From the NCBI GenBank assembly GCA_027604705.1, contig JADHYV010000027.1, forward strand, positions 1-64,000: a stretch of 64,000 nucleotides of DNA, written 5' to 3'. Below the pieces are notes generated by a model. The model did not search any database. It was not told the origin of the DNA and saw only the letters and a list, made by a program, of their open reading frames with translations. The position numbers were made by a program, and so were the translations under genes. Position 1 is the stretch's first letter. Every line of letters starts with the position of its first letter. Origin of the DNA: Allomyces arbusculus. Its lineage: Eukaryota > Blastocladiomycota > Blastocladiomycetes > Blastocladiales > Blastocladiaceae. Shown here one piece after another: positions 30,131 to 41,787 of this stretch.

Positions 30131-31738
30131 TCAATGTACAAACAAAACGAGCACGACAACAACAATCGCCGTGACCACGGTGGCCCCAGCCGCCATGATC
30201 AATACCCGGCGAAAAGCGTGTGGAGCATTCGCGCTCGCTGCGCGTGGTGGTGGGGACGTGACGCGCGGTGTCGCGTGAATAATGGGTACAGCTGAACGAA
30301 GCACAGCAGGCAGCGGCCCATCGCGCGGGATAACATTATGACCCGCTGCTGGTGCAGGCATCCGTGGCGATCCAAGCACAGGCACCCGCGGTGATCCCAC
30401 TGGTCGTCGAGCAGCAGCGTTGTACTCGCCAGGACGTGACGGAAGGACGGCGCGCGGTGGTGGTGCGATCGGGATCGGAACGGCGGCGGTACGTGGCGGC
30501 GGCACGATCACTCGTGACCCGCCGGCCGGCGGGCGCGACGCCACTGCGGGTCGCGGCGACCCGGGCGCTGTGTTGTTCCAATTCCGCGCCGGCACCGGCA
30601 CATCGTCCACCCCCAACGCCGAATCCTGTGCATCGTACCCATCGAGCCGCATTGACCCCGGCATCCCCGGAATCGCTGCGGGGGGCGGTCGCATCTCCAC
30701 CTCCTCCAAATATCGTGCAGGCAACGGTGGCGGCGCACCGAGCACCGACGACCGAGGCAGCGTGCTGTCGAGTAACGTCCGTGGCAGTGTCGACGTGGCC
30801 TGCGTCGTGGCCATGGTCGGTGGACGCGTCGTGCCGTCAAAAACAGTGCGCGGAAGAGTCGAGTCGATGACGGTGGTCGGGAGGGTGGAGCGCGACGTGG
30901 CGCGCGATAGGTCTGTGGCAGCGGCGGCACGTGGGAGTGGGGGTGGTGGTGCGGCTGGGCGGCCAAGGGTCGACGATGCGGGGAGGGCGAGGGAAATGAC
31001 GCCGGTGCGGCCGCTGTAACTGCGGCCGAGTGTGGATGATGGCGGGAGTGCGAGCGAAATGGCGCGCGAGGCAAAGTCGGCGTTGGCGTCATCAGCGAGC
31101 GGGTGGTACAGCGTCGCCGGTTCCGGCTGGGATTCGGGCTCGAGAATCAGCGGAACCGCATTCCGCCCAGCGCGCGCGTCGAGTCCACCGTTGGGCGTGA
31201 CCGGCAGCGACCCGTACGCCGTGTCGGCCGACATGGCGCTCAACTCGTCGTCGCGGCGCCTCGGCGGCGCGAGCGCGTTCCCACGCGCCAAGGGCGACGA
31301 CCCGAGCACCCCGCGGTCCACGGGTCGTAACGGCGGCGATGCCGCGGGTCGAAACACGGGTATCGCCGCTGCAGCTGGTCGTGTTCGCGGGGACACGGTC
31401 GCGGTCGGCCACGGACCGTCGTCTCCTGCTCGTTGCGCGGCGCGCACGACTGAACCGAGCATCGATGACTCCTCGAGCACGCTGCTGAGATCGTCGTCAT
31501 TGTCGGCGAAAATGGAGCGCGGCGCACGGGAACCGCCGACGCGCGCAAGCGGGTCTGCAGCGGCACGCGCGCGGTAGCGTCCATGCTTGGCCTCGAATTG
31601 GAACTCGGGCAAGGTGAACGGAACCGGCGACGAAGGGGTGCTGGATGGGTTGCGCGTCGACACAGGCGCCGCTGTCCTGCTCCTCGGTGCGGTCTGCACG
31701 CCCTTGAATCCGCCTAAACGGTGGAGAAGCATGGTCAT
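30131..31738 (-). CDS. Proline/serine-rich predicted tail-anchored membrane protein
   Basis: No family recognised. 535 residues from the ATG at 31738 (MTMLLHRLGG); the frame is open further upstream, but that sequence looks like leader or intron (ttgcttgttcag just before the ATG), so the start is uncertain. The body is disordered in character: Pro/Ala/Ser/Arg-rich, with an acidic patch DNDDDLSSVLEESS. It has internal repeats, two copies of ISLALPxSSTLGR and several STLPRT/STLPTT units with VIDSTLPRT-like spacing. The C-terminus is a single hydrophobic segment (VLIMAAGATVVTAIVVVVLV) ending two residues before a final His. This is the layout of a tail-anchored protein exposed to the cytosol. 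It could serve as a membrane-bound adaptor, but nothing in the sequence proves a function. Confidence 0.6.
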   Translation of the reverse strand: MTMLLHRLGGFKGVQTAPRSRTAAPVSTRNPSSTPSSPVPFTLPEFQFEAKHGRYRARAAADPLARVGGSRAPRSIFADNDDDLSSVLEESSMLGSVVRAAQRAGDDGPWPTATVSPRTRPAAAAIPVFRPAASPPLRPVDRGVLGSSPLARGNALAPPRRRDDELSAMSADTAYGSLPVTPNGGLDARAGRNAVPLILEPESQPEPATLYHPLADDANADFASRAISLALPPSSTLGRSYSGRTGVISLALPASSTLGRPAAPPPPLPRAAAATDLSRATSRSTLPTTVIDSTLPRTVFDGTTRPPTMATTQATSTLPRTLLDSTLPRSSVLGAPPPLPARYLEEVEMRPPPAAIPGMPGSMRLDGYDAQDSALGVDDVPVPARNWNNTAPGSPRPAVASRPPAGGSRVIVPPPRTAAVPIPIAPPPRAVLPSRPGEYNAAARRPVGSPRVPVLGSPRMPAPAAGHNVIPRDGPLPAVLRSAVPIIHATPRVTSPPPRAASANAPHAFRRVLIMAAGATVVTAIVVVVLVLFVH

Positions 31739-33149
31739 TCTCTGAACAAGCAAAAAGAGTGGAAAAAATGGTCCGCACATCGTGGCGGAACTTGAGGAAC
31801 TTGCGGAACATGCGAGTCGGACCGAGCAGGCGTCGGCAGCGGCGACAGGGCAGAAGCGTCCATGGCGTCGGCGATGAGGTGCGGACAGAATCACGGTGGA
31901 GAACGGTCCCACGAGGGAAAAGAGACTGGGGAACTCGTTCGAGGGCGAGCGAGCGGATGGACGTGGACTGCAGCAGGTCAAAGCACACGTCGTGGCGAAT
32001 CAGCTCGACGTAATGGGCATGTCTACTGCCGCTTTGCTGCAGACATGAACTGATCTATTATTGAATCGTCTATTGATTTCGAGTTCGGGCGTTGGCGAGC
32101 GTGCGGATGCGCTGGTCGAGCAGCTGTTGATCACGAAGGGAGATTGATCTCGGCCTGTGCGCCGTCAGCAACTACGGGGTGGTGCTGGTCCGTTTCGGCC
32201 CAGAACCTGATGACAACGCAAAGTATACGAGAGGGACACTGGTCCACGCCGAGTATCGTCCGAAACGGCCAGGTCGTGCGCGCAATGGTGAGGGTGTTTC
32301 TGTTCTTGAAGCACTAGCAGCGCAGCAACGACGAAGAGAGCGCGCGCGTCGTGAACAATCCGCGTGCGCGACAGCTCGCACATGCAACGTTTTGCACGGC
32401 TGGCTCCGGCTGCAACGGAACGGCAATGATGGTGCTCATCAAGAAACGGAGAGGCGGCGTCAGGCTTCCCCTCGTCTCCGCACGCCGCGGCTCATGATGG
32501 GCCCGTGCGCAGGTTCACTCGGGACGTTTTCCGGGTGCATCAAGCCTGGTGTGGTTGCGACAGATTGCGAAGTCATGTTGGGCGGGACGTTGGTTGGATG
32601 AAAGGTGGGTGGATAAAAATCGGTGCTGCAGTGTGGCGAAACTGAGCACAGGCTGATGCTTTGCTTTGCTTCGGGTTTGCGCAAAGTCGCTCCAGCCTTT
32701 GGCTGATCAGCCTCACGTGTGTCATTTCATTCGTTCATGAACACCGAAAGTTGGCGAAAAGATGCGAAAGAGTGACGTAAAACTGTGAAGAGTTGGCAAA
32801 TGTGCATGCAGTCGAAAGCGCGATGAGCCCAAAGTGCGATGCCCGCGAAGACATCTGCCGTCTGCCGCCTGCACTGACGTTTTATCAACCCAGTGGATGT
32901 AGCGGTGGTGGACACTGCATGACGCGCGCCGCTCGAAGCTCGAGCTCACGGAGCGGCGGCTCGACTTGAAAATGCTCAATTGATTCAGCAGGCGGCCGGC
33001 CAACCGCCACGCTGGACGTTGTGATCAATGCCTGATCTGACATCTTTCTTCTCCACCCTTTTAGCTGGCGCCGGCCCGACTGCCCTCCCGTGATTGTGGA
33101 CAAGTTAATCACACCTCCGCCTATAGTTCCCGACCGCCTCGACCCCTAT
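31739..33149. other. Intergenic region, 1.4 kb, no gene supported
   Basis: Lies upstream of the tail-anchored protein gene and downstream of the DUF829 gene. Short open frames only, none with protein character. It may hold an upstream exon of the tail-anchored gene. Confidence 0.5.
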
Positions 33150-34115
33150 TTACAACTTTGACTTCAAGAACCCGTGCACGGTCGCGACATACTCTTTCGG
33201 GAACGTGCGGAAATGCTGCACGTGCAACGACCCCTGGAACAACCTCGCCTCGACCTCACTCCCGGCCTTGCGCATCCGCCGAATCGCCAACTCGACCTCG
33301 CGCGGCGGCACAAACACGTCCTTGTCCGAGTACAACATCAGCCGCGGAACCCCTTTGGCGTTTGGGTCGTCGCACAGCATCTCGAAATTCCGGTCGAGCA
33401 ACGGCTTGATGCGCAACACGCCGTAGACGAGCGCAACTTGTGTGAGCAGGCCCGCGTACATGAGCCGCAGGACGACGGGACGTAGCCAGGAAGGGATGCC
33501 AGGGATCGCTTGCGTGTAGAGGAGCGCGCCCTCCCAGGGGATGTTGGCCGCGACTGGGTCGGGGGCCGAGTCGAAGATGATCGCGGCCGTCGACGCGAGT
33601 TGCTCGTGGTGCTGGACGCGCAGCATGTCCCACAGACACGCGAGCGAATTGACACCACCATTGGATAACACGTGGAAGATGAGCTGGCGCTGCAGTCCAG
33701 GTGGATCTGATGATGGCGGGTGCGGAAAGTATGAGTGGGTTGCATTCACGCAAGAGTCATTCGTACATGTCGGAATCAACGTACCTAGCTCGCTTGCAAT
33801 CTCCCACGCCTTCTTCTTCCCTTTTGGCACCGGCACGACGTGCCCCCGCTCAATGAGCCACTCGCGCAGCGGCGCCAGGTACCGCCACGTCGCCGAACGG
33901 CTCCGGACGAGGTCAACTGTGTGCGACTCGCACAAGTAAATGTCGCCCTGCACCAAGTCGCGGTAAATCGCGTCGTACTTGGCAAGATGCTTGGCCTCGC
34001 CGTCGGCCCAACCAATCAGGACCACGTCGGCAATCGGCTTGGATGTATCAGATGGTGCATCGGCGCGCGCGAGCGGGCCGAACGTGATGCTCGCCGCGCT
34101 GGTTTGGCTGGGCAT
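33150..34115 (-). CDS. DUF829 (TMEM53/PaxU) alpha/beta hydrolase-like protein
   Basis: Member of the DUF829 family, alpha/beta-hydrolase-like proteins related to TMEM53 and fungal PaxU; substrate unknown. Exons are 34115-33785 and 33706-33150, giving 295 residues. The 78-nt intron (GTACGT..catcag) is a multiple of three and stop-free, so a longer 321-residue reading exists. Splicing joins IASEL to DPPGLQRQLIFHVLSNGG, which is the family core. Motifs: VVLIGWADGEAKHLAKYDAIY near the N-terminus, HVLSNGG as the nucleophile-elbow position (SNGG in place of G-x-S-x-G), AAIIFDSAPDP, then RLMLYSDKDVFVPP for the acid and a C-terminal LHVQHF for the His. No signal peptide is seen. Confidence 0.85.
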   Translation of the reverse strand: MPSQTSAASITFGPLARADAPSDTSKPIADVVLIGWADGEAKHLAKYDAIYRDLVQGDIYLCESHTVDLVRSRSATWRYLAPLREWLIERGHVVPVPKGKKKAWEIASELGTLIPTCTNDSCVNATHSYFPHPPSSDPPGLQRQLIFHVLSNGGVNSLACLWDMLRVQHHEQLASTAAIIFDSAPDPVAANIPWEGALLYTQAIPGIPSWLRPVVLRLMYAGLLTQVALVYGVLRIKPLLDRNFEMLCDDPNAKGVPRLMLYSDKDVFVPPREVELAIRRMRKAGSEVEARLFQGSLHVQHFRTFPKEYVATVHGFLKSKL

Positions 34116-35103
34116 GGCGCTGGCGAGTTAGGGCGTCGTTGATCAGGCGAAACGGGGAGCACAATTGCCACAAGCTGTTGAAACGTAGGTCGTTGACGGG
34201 TGGAGACGCGCGCACGCCGCGGTATTTGTATCGCTCATCGTCGTGGGCACGGCGGTTGTCATTGTCAGCCACGGCCGCTGACGGTGGTCCATGGTTCGGC
34301 CGACGTTTCCGAGCTGAAAGAAGCCGCAGCGATCACTGTTTGAACAAGAGACCGCGTTTTGTTCCAACTGCCGCTTTTGCCGAGCGAACCGAGCGCTGGC
34401 CCCTTCGCTTGTCAACACCAATCATGCTGCACACCATACCATTCTCCGATTCGTCAAGCAAGAAAGAGGAAGCACGCAAATATTATAGTTGAAACGAGCA
34501 CGGTTCATGATCCGCTTCCGGGCACTACGCGTCTACGACGAGCCACCATCTTCGGAAATACCAAACGAAAGAACGAAAAACGAAAGAAAACGCACAGACG
34601 AATAAAGATACGGGGTCACGGGTAGAGGGGAGGGGGAAGGGGGACACAGTATACCGAGGAAATAGAATCGGAAACCGCACGACCAACGTGAATGCAGAGG
34701 AAGAGACAGCAGAAAGCGAAAAAAAACAGCGGAAAAGAGAAAAAACAACAAAAAACCACGAGCAACGGCCGGGAGAATCGCACGCGACGATAGCAAGGGA
34801 AAGAAGCGCGAAGGGAAGACGCACGGGTTTCACGGAAGAGCAAACGGGTTTGAGGACGGCGAGAAGCGGCAATAGGAAAGCGACAAACGTTAAAAATATC
34901 GGGGCGCGCCACGACTTGGATGGGCGCCAAACGGGCAACCGACGGTCGCAGCAGCACGGTGGAGAACGGTTTAGTACACGCGACGAGGCCGAGAAAAACT
35001 GGGGGGGCGCTCGAAGGTCATTTCACTCCTCTGTCGAAACGGGCAACAGATCATTGTCAGTCTTGCGCTCTGCGTGCATCTCCACCTTCTCCACCGCATC
35101 AAA
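34116..35103. other. Intergenic region with a purine-rich tract
   Basis: About 990 bp between the DUF829 start and the 3' end of the KH-SAM gene. The plus strand from 34560 to about 35000 is strongly A/G-rich (repeated gaaaa and aaac runs), that is, pyrimidine-rich in the sense of the flanking minus-strand genes. No gene supported. Confidence 0.55.
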
Positions 35104-38100
35104 CTATCCCAACATACGTTTCGGTGCTGCCGCATACCGCGCCAGCTCCTGGATCGCCTGCACGAGTTTGCGCCGCGGCCCAAATGCCGTGACCCCGAGC
35201 TCGCGCAAGTCGGCGTCGCCGAGCCCCAAGAGAACGCCGAGATCCACTTCCTGCTCGTGGAACAGCGACCGGTACTTGTCGTCGAGCCGCAACAGCGCGC
35301 ACAGCGTCCCGACCGCGTCGGGACTGCTCAGCACGGCGCGCAGGTCCTGCGACGACAGTTCCGATGCCGACGACTGCGCAACCAACGGCGGCGGTGGCAG
35401 CGTCGCGGCCATACCGGGCGGGGATGGAACGGGCAGCTGCACGTTGGCGACGCCTGGCGGCGGCGAGTACGCCGAGGTACCGCCACTCCCGCCCATTGCG
35501 GGCGACGCGGTGGCCCCGGGCGGGGTCGGCTGCTGCACCCCCGCCGGATGGCCCGCAGGGGACCCGCGGACCGACGGTGCCGGTGCCGAGGGCGGCGGCA
35601 GTGCGTGCATGAGTCCGCCAAGATCAAAGAACCCGCGCGGCAAGCCCGGCGGGAACATGCCCGGCGGCGGCGACGTGGGCCCACCGTATGGCGCGTACTC
35701 TTGCTGCGTCGGCGGCGGTGCGACGCCGTGCATGGGTGGCGACGGGTGCGTCGACCACCGGTCGGGCGCGAGGAATGGCAACTCGGCCGCAGTCGTGGGC
35801 GAGATCATCGACGAGTACGCGTCGGCCATGAGTGTCGACAAGTGGTCGCGCCGCGCGGGGTCTTGCGGCGGGTACGCGCCAGGGCCTGTACTAGCACCGG
35901 GACGCTGCTGCTCGAAAATGTCGCGCAGGGTCGGTGGCGACGCGGGTGGTGCCGCGGCGGCAGGGAACCCGGGCGGTGGCACGCCCACGGCGTGCGGTGG
36001 CTGGCCAAACGCGCCGGCCGCGGTCATGACGCCGGCACCGGGACCTTGCTGCATCCCAGCGCCAGGCGCGGGCACCGTGTTGGTCAGCGGGCCTGCCGAG
36101 AAGAGCCGTGCGTTGAAGTGTTGGAAGTGGCTGTCGACCGCCGGCAGGGCCGCGACACGCCGCAAGTCGGCCGCTGCTGCAGCGGCCACGGCCGCGGCCG
36201 CATTCAACGACGCCTCAGGCGACGCGCCAGCGATCCCCGGCAAGTGCGCAAACGAGACGGCGTCGGCGAGCCCGAGCGGCTTGAGGTAGTCGACGAGCAT
36301 TTCTTGCGCCTGCGGCAGACCGCGCACGCTCTTGCGCGCGCACCGGAACGTGAAGTAGGCGACGGGCTCACCCGGGATAGGCGCGCCAACACCGGTTCCC
36401 GCGGACGCGTCGTCCACGTTGCCAACGCCCGGCGGTTCCATGGGCTTGAGCCGCGGCGAGAGCGCGTCGCCGTCATCGACATATGCAATCTCAATATCGA
36501 GCTGCGTCTTGGCGGCATCAACGACGCGCGTCTTGAACGTTGGGCTGTAGACGGCATTCAGCAAGTCTTGCGCGAGAGCCGCGTCAATCACGGGCGCGGC
36601 AAACGTCTCGGGCGTGCACTCGGCGAGCAAGTTAAGCGCCAACTTAACGTTGGGCTCCATGCCGGAAATCAGCACCTCGTCGTTGCCCGTCTCGCGGTTG
36701 GGCATGCGGATCTTGACGACGGCCGCGGCCTCAATCCCGGGCACACACGCCTCGACGAGCCGGTGGTACCGGATCGGCAGGCACGTCAGGTAATGAATCA
36801 GGTCGGTCTGCGCGCGCACCGACGTCCCGGACGTGCCAAACGCCGGGCTCGGCGGGACGGGCGCTGAACCCGTCGCGGCAGACGCGGCGGCGGCAATCGA
36901 CGACGACGCGCCCATGGGCCCGAGCCCCGACGACCCGTAGTGCTGCGTCGACTGCTGCTGCGCGGCCTCGTAGACGGTGGCCTTGAGCGGGATCAAGTTG
37001 GCAGCGTTCTTGGCGGGCGTGCGCGCAATCACGTTGTCGTCGTTGTCAAAGTACCCGCCGAGCGACGCGTGCTCGTCGGCGTTCGAAAACTTGACAAAAA
37101 CGCCGAACCGTTTCATGATCTTTTGAATGTTTCTGCCGCCCACGCCGATAATGCGCTTGTGGTGCACTTCCGGAATATGGAACGAAATTTCGGCAGGCAG
37201 CTCGTCCTTGAGCAGCGAAAACCCTTCGAGCCCGCGGTCCGTGTCGGGCGTCGACACGTCGATCCACATGTTGAGCGCGTTGTTCGGAATCGGGTTGAAC
37301 TCAATATCGACGCCCGTCGTCTTGGTGATTTTGTTGATCTTGCCGTTTTTCTTGCCGGAAATGAAATCCTTGTGCTCCATGCCGAGTTCCACGCGGAACG
37401 TCGTCGACCGGTTCGCGCGCCGAATGTAGTCGAGCTGCGCGATGCGGCCATAGGCCTCGGCCACGGCCGCGTCGGAACCATACACCTCGACGTAGTCGTT
37501 GACTTGCACAATCTCTGTCTCGGTCAACTCGGCAATCGTGCCGAGCGCCGCGCGGAACGTGACCAGCTGCGACGCGAGCAGGGCGCTTGCCGGATTGAGA
37601 GGCGCCTTGGCGCCAGGTGCCGCAGCGGGGGGTGCACCGGGGGCACTGCCGCCACCGGGGACCATGAGCGCCGGATGCGGCGCCGACTGCTGTATGGCCG
37701 TGAGCGACGAGAAACCCATGGCCATGGACGGGATCACCTTGAAGTAGGCCACGTAGAAATCGCACGCGAGCCGCGCGAGCGAGCGCACCGTGCGCGAAAT
37801 GTAGATGCTGTTGTCGCCGTAGACGGTCACGAGCTCTTGTCCGGAACCGAGAGGCGGGAAAGCAATGAATGTCCCTACGATAGGCGAAGCGAGGGGGCAG
37901 GAAGGGGGAGGGGAGGGTGCAAACAAACGTCAATATCGACGTTCCGGGGCCACGGCATGAACGGCACTTGCCAAATTCCCTTTGAGTCCACTGCTCGCCG
38001 GCATGTCCACCCGATTATGCCGCGATTGCGCGCGCCCAAACGAGAGAAATAGGCAAGTGCCGTGGCGACGAAATAAGACTCGTGCGCGCGTGTGCGCGCT

Positions 38101-39617
38101 GTCGCCGGCGGCGCACGGGTCCCCGCTGATCAGGAATTCAAAAAGACCCAAAATTCGCCAACGTACCATTGTCGTACATGAACCGCAGCACCAAATCCTT
38201 GCGGTGCGTGATCATCCAGTCGAGTTTCCGCGCCGTCAAGTGAATCTGTTGCGACTTGAACGACTTGTGCGCGGCACGCACGAGCATTTCGCGCGCTTGC
38301 ATGACGCGCGCCTTTTCGCCCGTGATAAAGATCTGCCCGTGGCCGGCGGCAGGGCGCAAGTGGTTCTCCCACCCACACATGGCCGTTGGCGGAAGCGCCC
38401 AGTGCGCGGCAAACGGCGACGGCAGGTAAATGTTGGTCTGCGTGAGCCGCATGATATGGTGCAAATCCGCGGCTTTCCGGCCAGCGACCACATAGTGGCA
38501 TTTCGGGTCCAAGTCGAGCGACCCGTCAACGAACAGCCCGGCACGCGCATCGAGCGCAACCAGGAAACGGACGCGCGCCAGGTCGACGGCCTCGCGCGCG
38601 CCCGTCACTTCCACGGCGGTCCGTTCGGGAGCGACGCCGGGCGGTGGGCGCACGCCCGTGCGCGACTCGCCGAGAACCGTGATTTCCGTGCCGGTGGAAC
38701 GCTTAATCTCGTCCATGTCGGCCTTGATCCCGGGCTTCAACTCGCCCGTCGATGTCAACAGGTACCCGCGGTGAACGCGCACCGTGCTCGATGCCTAGGT
38801 TAATGGGAGTTGCAACGCCAGATGCGGCCTTGTGAGCATCCAGGGCAAGTGCGAGACAGGAATGCGTCGGTGCGTGGTACGCGCGTGCAGCGCGCAACGC
38901 GCACTCGCCCAACGGGTGGAGAACAAGGAACGCATTGATGACGAATGGATGGGCAGGACGATGTGGCGACGGACGGGCGAGGCAACGGGGATGGACGAAA
39001 CGAACAACAACAACAACAACAACAACAACCAAGTCCGAAACTTTGCCCGCCCATCGTCGCCCAACTCGGCGCAACCAACACCAAATCCGGCAAGACCAAA
39101 TCAAAGCGCGACATACCCGTGCAGGATTATTGCGCAGCAGATTCGCGCGCGCCAGGTAGGCGAGTTCATTCGATGGCGCCAGGATATGCGCGGCAAAGAC
39201 GCCCGGCGCCGCGGCCGCCGTTGGACCACGGGCGCCGCCCATGCGCATCGACGGCGGCGACAATGACCGACGGTTGGCAGCGACCGCGGGGGACTCGGGC
39301 GGTATCAGGCCCGAACATTCGGGCGGGACGTGCAAGGTCGCTTGCACGCCGAGTGCCGCCGACGTCTCGTGGCACAGCGCCTGGTAGGCACCAACGAGAG
39401 CGGCGGCTTGCTCGAGCGGGCCGCCGTGCGCCGTCGGGGTTGCGGGGGTCGCGGGCTCAACATTCGTCGGCGTCGGAGGTTGGCCCAAGTTGGTACTTGA
39501 CGACGATGGGCCCGTCGGCGACCGCTGCGTACTGCCGGGCGCGGTGCCGCGGGACGCCGACGACGAGAACGAGGTCGTCGACCGCGGGAAGCACAGCGAC
39601 AACGATATCGGTTCCAT
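35104..39617 (-). CDS. KH-domain RNA-binding protein with C-terminal SAM domain
   Basis: Probable RNA-binding post-transcriptional regulator. Exons are 39617-39117, 38794-38167 and 37874-35104, with introns of 322 and 292 nt (donors GTATGT and GTACGT, acceptors cctag and cgtag). These are much longer than others in the window. All junctions are in phase; 1299 residues. After a Ser/Thr/Pro-rich N-terminus come several KH-like units, including GYLLTSTGELKPGIKADM and CHYVVAGRKAADLHHIMR. The clearest is EVHHKRIIGVGGRNIQKIM with a GVGG loop. A Pro/Gly/Ala-rich linker of roughly 350 residues follows. The last 75 residues look like a SAM domain (LSSPDAVGTLCALLRLDD through DADLRELGVTAFGPRRKLVQ). The KH-array-plus-SAM layout is that of Bicaudal-C; fungal relatives include the YLL032C/Khd4-type proteins. 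The exact orthologue is uncertain. Confidence 0.85.
39003..39029. repeat. (AAC)9 microsatellite in intron 1 of the KH-SAM gene
   Basis: Nine perfect AAC units on the plus strand, inside the 322-nt first intron of the minus-strand KH-SAM gene (GTT repeat in the transcript). Confidence 0.95.
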
Positions 39618-41787
39618 GGTGCGGGGCCCAGGCGATGGGTGTAGGTCGTTTGTTCGGGCCAGATGAGGCGAGGATGATGGGTCGAGGCGCGAGTATGGGG
39701 TTGCGGGTGAGGGGGCGGGCAGCGGCGGCAGGAGTGCGGCGGTGCGGAGCGCGAGCGCAAGAGTGGGTGGGGGCGTTACGCCGTGGCGAAGGTGCGGTCG
39801 CGCGGCAAGAGCGGGGAGAGGCAACCTGCGCGGCGACTGTCCGGCCGGAAAATGGTGGAGCCGTGCGTTCGTGCAGCGAGCTAGCGGATGGGCAGACGGG
39901 GCGGGGGAAGGGACAATCGGCGGGCAACCCAACCCAGGTGAGAACAATGGGCCTGCAGCTCGATGCAAGGCGGGAAACGGCCGTACCGAGCGACCCACGA
40001 GTCGGGTCAGCAAGCCCCCTCTCGACCGACCGGTGGCGGCGTCAACGGACGGGGGTGCGAACTCGTGCCAGCCGTCGTCTTTGTCAGGCGAAAGGAAAAT
40101 GAAGGCTCGGAGGCTCGGGGTGGTTGGGCACCCGCCTCGATGCTCGTGTAGTGGTGGTGCGCACAAAATGAAGTCACGCCGATGCACACGGTTCGTCGCG
40201 GGCAACAAACGCTCGTCCCTGCTGGCGCCCACGGACCCAAGCAGAGCGAGCTGGGGGTGTGGTCGACGACGGCGGGCGGGTGGCCAGTACAAGTACAGCT
40301 CGAGGTTCGGCGGGTCGCACGGATGTGCGAGCCCAACGACTCGCCGCGCGCGGCCGGACCGGGTGCCGACGACGAGAGAAGAGGCCGAGGCAGTCCCGCG
40401 CGCGCGAGCGAGCGAAGACCGAGGATCGAGGAAAATTGGGCCAAATCAGGCAGCCGCTGCAGAAGACCCTGGATTGGGCTTGGGTGATGCGTGGAAGGAC
40501 CTTGACAGGCAGTGCAACCCCGTGGGCAGAAGGCCAAGACGGTTTCGAGGAAGGTGATGCGCGCGCGTCGGCGGGTGGGGGCGCAGCAGGGCCAGGACCG
40601 GGAGTCGGATCGTGATCAGCACGGCCAGTGCGAGTGCCGGTCGAGTCGAATGAGGAAAGGGGCCGTGTCCAAAGTCGGGGGCGGGCGGATCATGGATCGG
40701 GGCGGAGAATAGTAGGGGCCAGGGGCGCGTACAGCGAGTCGACGCTGTCGCGGTCAACGGATGCAGCTGCACAGCGCCGAGTCGGGAATGCGGCGGGTCG
40801 TGGCAGGTCTAGGTGGAAGATCCGGCTGGGGGAGGGTCTAGAGTCGACCAAGGTCGGCGCGACACCGTGTCGCGTAAAAAAAAAAAAAAAAAAAAAAAAC
40901 TGTGAAATGATCACGCCCAGGCCAAGGGCACTCTGATCTGGCGACGGGTTGGCGGCGCGGCGAGCCTTGTCGGCCCTGTCCCTTCAAGCTTGCTTGTGGG
41001 CCCTTCCGCTTTGCCGTGCGAGTGTCTCTGTTACTTTCATAAATGCATCGTTGCATCCTTGACCCTCGTCCTCGATCCGCTCTTGCAAGCTTGCCAACGA
41101 GCTGCCTGTGCGCCGAATCCGTGTGCGTGCGGGCCTCTCCATGATCGGGGCACGTAGCGTGGCGAGTCAGCTTCCAGCAAACTTTTGGCCTCTCGCCCTC
41201 GCCGCGGGCGAGGTTGTTGGGCGCCTCTTGACCGCACCACGGCGGCTCCCCTGTGTCGCGTCAAACCCGGTTGCTGCGAAGTTCTGGCCTTTGGTTCGGT
41301 CCTGCTCCCCGCTGCCTCGCTTCCGTGTCGAATGCACGTCGTGGAAGCGCCTCCAAGTAGAGCAAACCAAGAAGTCGCGCACTTCCTCATTTTTGCCCTG
41401 AGCCAAGATCGGCCGCGTCGCTCTTGGCTCTCGCGCCTTGTCAGCGCTCAGCCGTGGTGCCATGACGCGCGGTCAAACGTGGCATAATTGTTGCGGGCAC
41501 CGAGCACCGAGCTGGCGAGCACGAGCGCGGGAGGAGGCCGGCGCAGGCAGGAAAAGCGACTGGACAGCGGCAACGACAGCAGCGCCATCTTGGTTGCGAG
41601 GCAATGTGGGAGACGCGTCAGGTGGTTTCCAACTTAGCGGCACGTTTCCTGCCCGTTTCGGCATGAGAGACGTGACATGCGCTTGCTGCTTGCATTCCTC
41701 GTCAACCCCCCCCGACCCACCACCCCTGAGTCGCCACCACCAAACGGCCACTTGCAACCACGTCCACCCCACCTAACTTGCCGCAAA
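39618..41787. other. Divergent intergenic region (KH-SAM / RNA triphosphatase), 2.2 kb
   Basis: The longest GC-rich stretch without a supported gene. Overlapping open frames exist on both strands, but none shows domain-like sequence or consistent splice sites. It contains a run of 24 A at 40876-40899. Confidence 0.5.
40876..40899. repeat. A24 homopolymer
   Basis: Twenty-four consecutive A on the plus strand inside an otherwise GC-rich intergenic region. No target-site duplication is evident around it. Confidence 0.95.

Noticed and set aside
40446-40899. Possible retroposed sequence ending in A24
   Set aside because: No internal promoter boxes, no recognisable body and no flanking duplication; treated as a homopolymer only.
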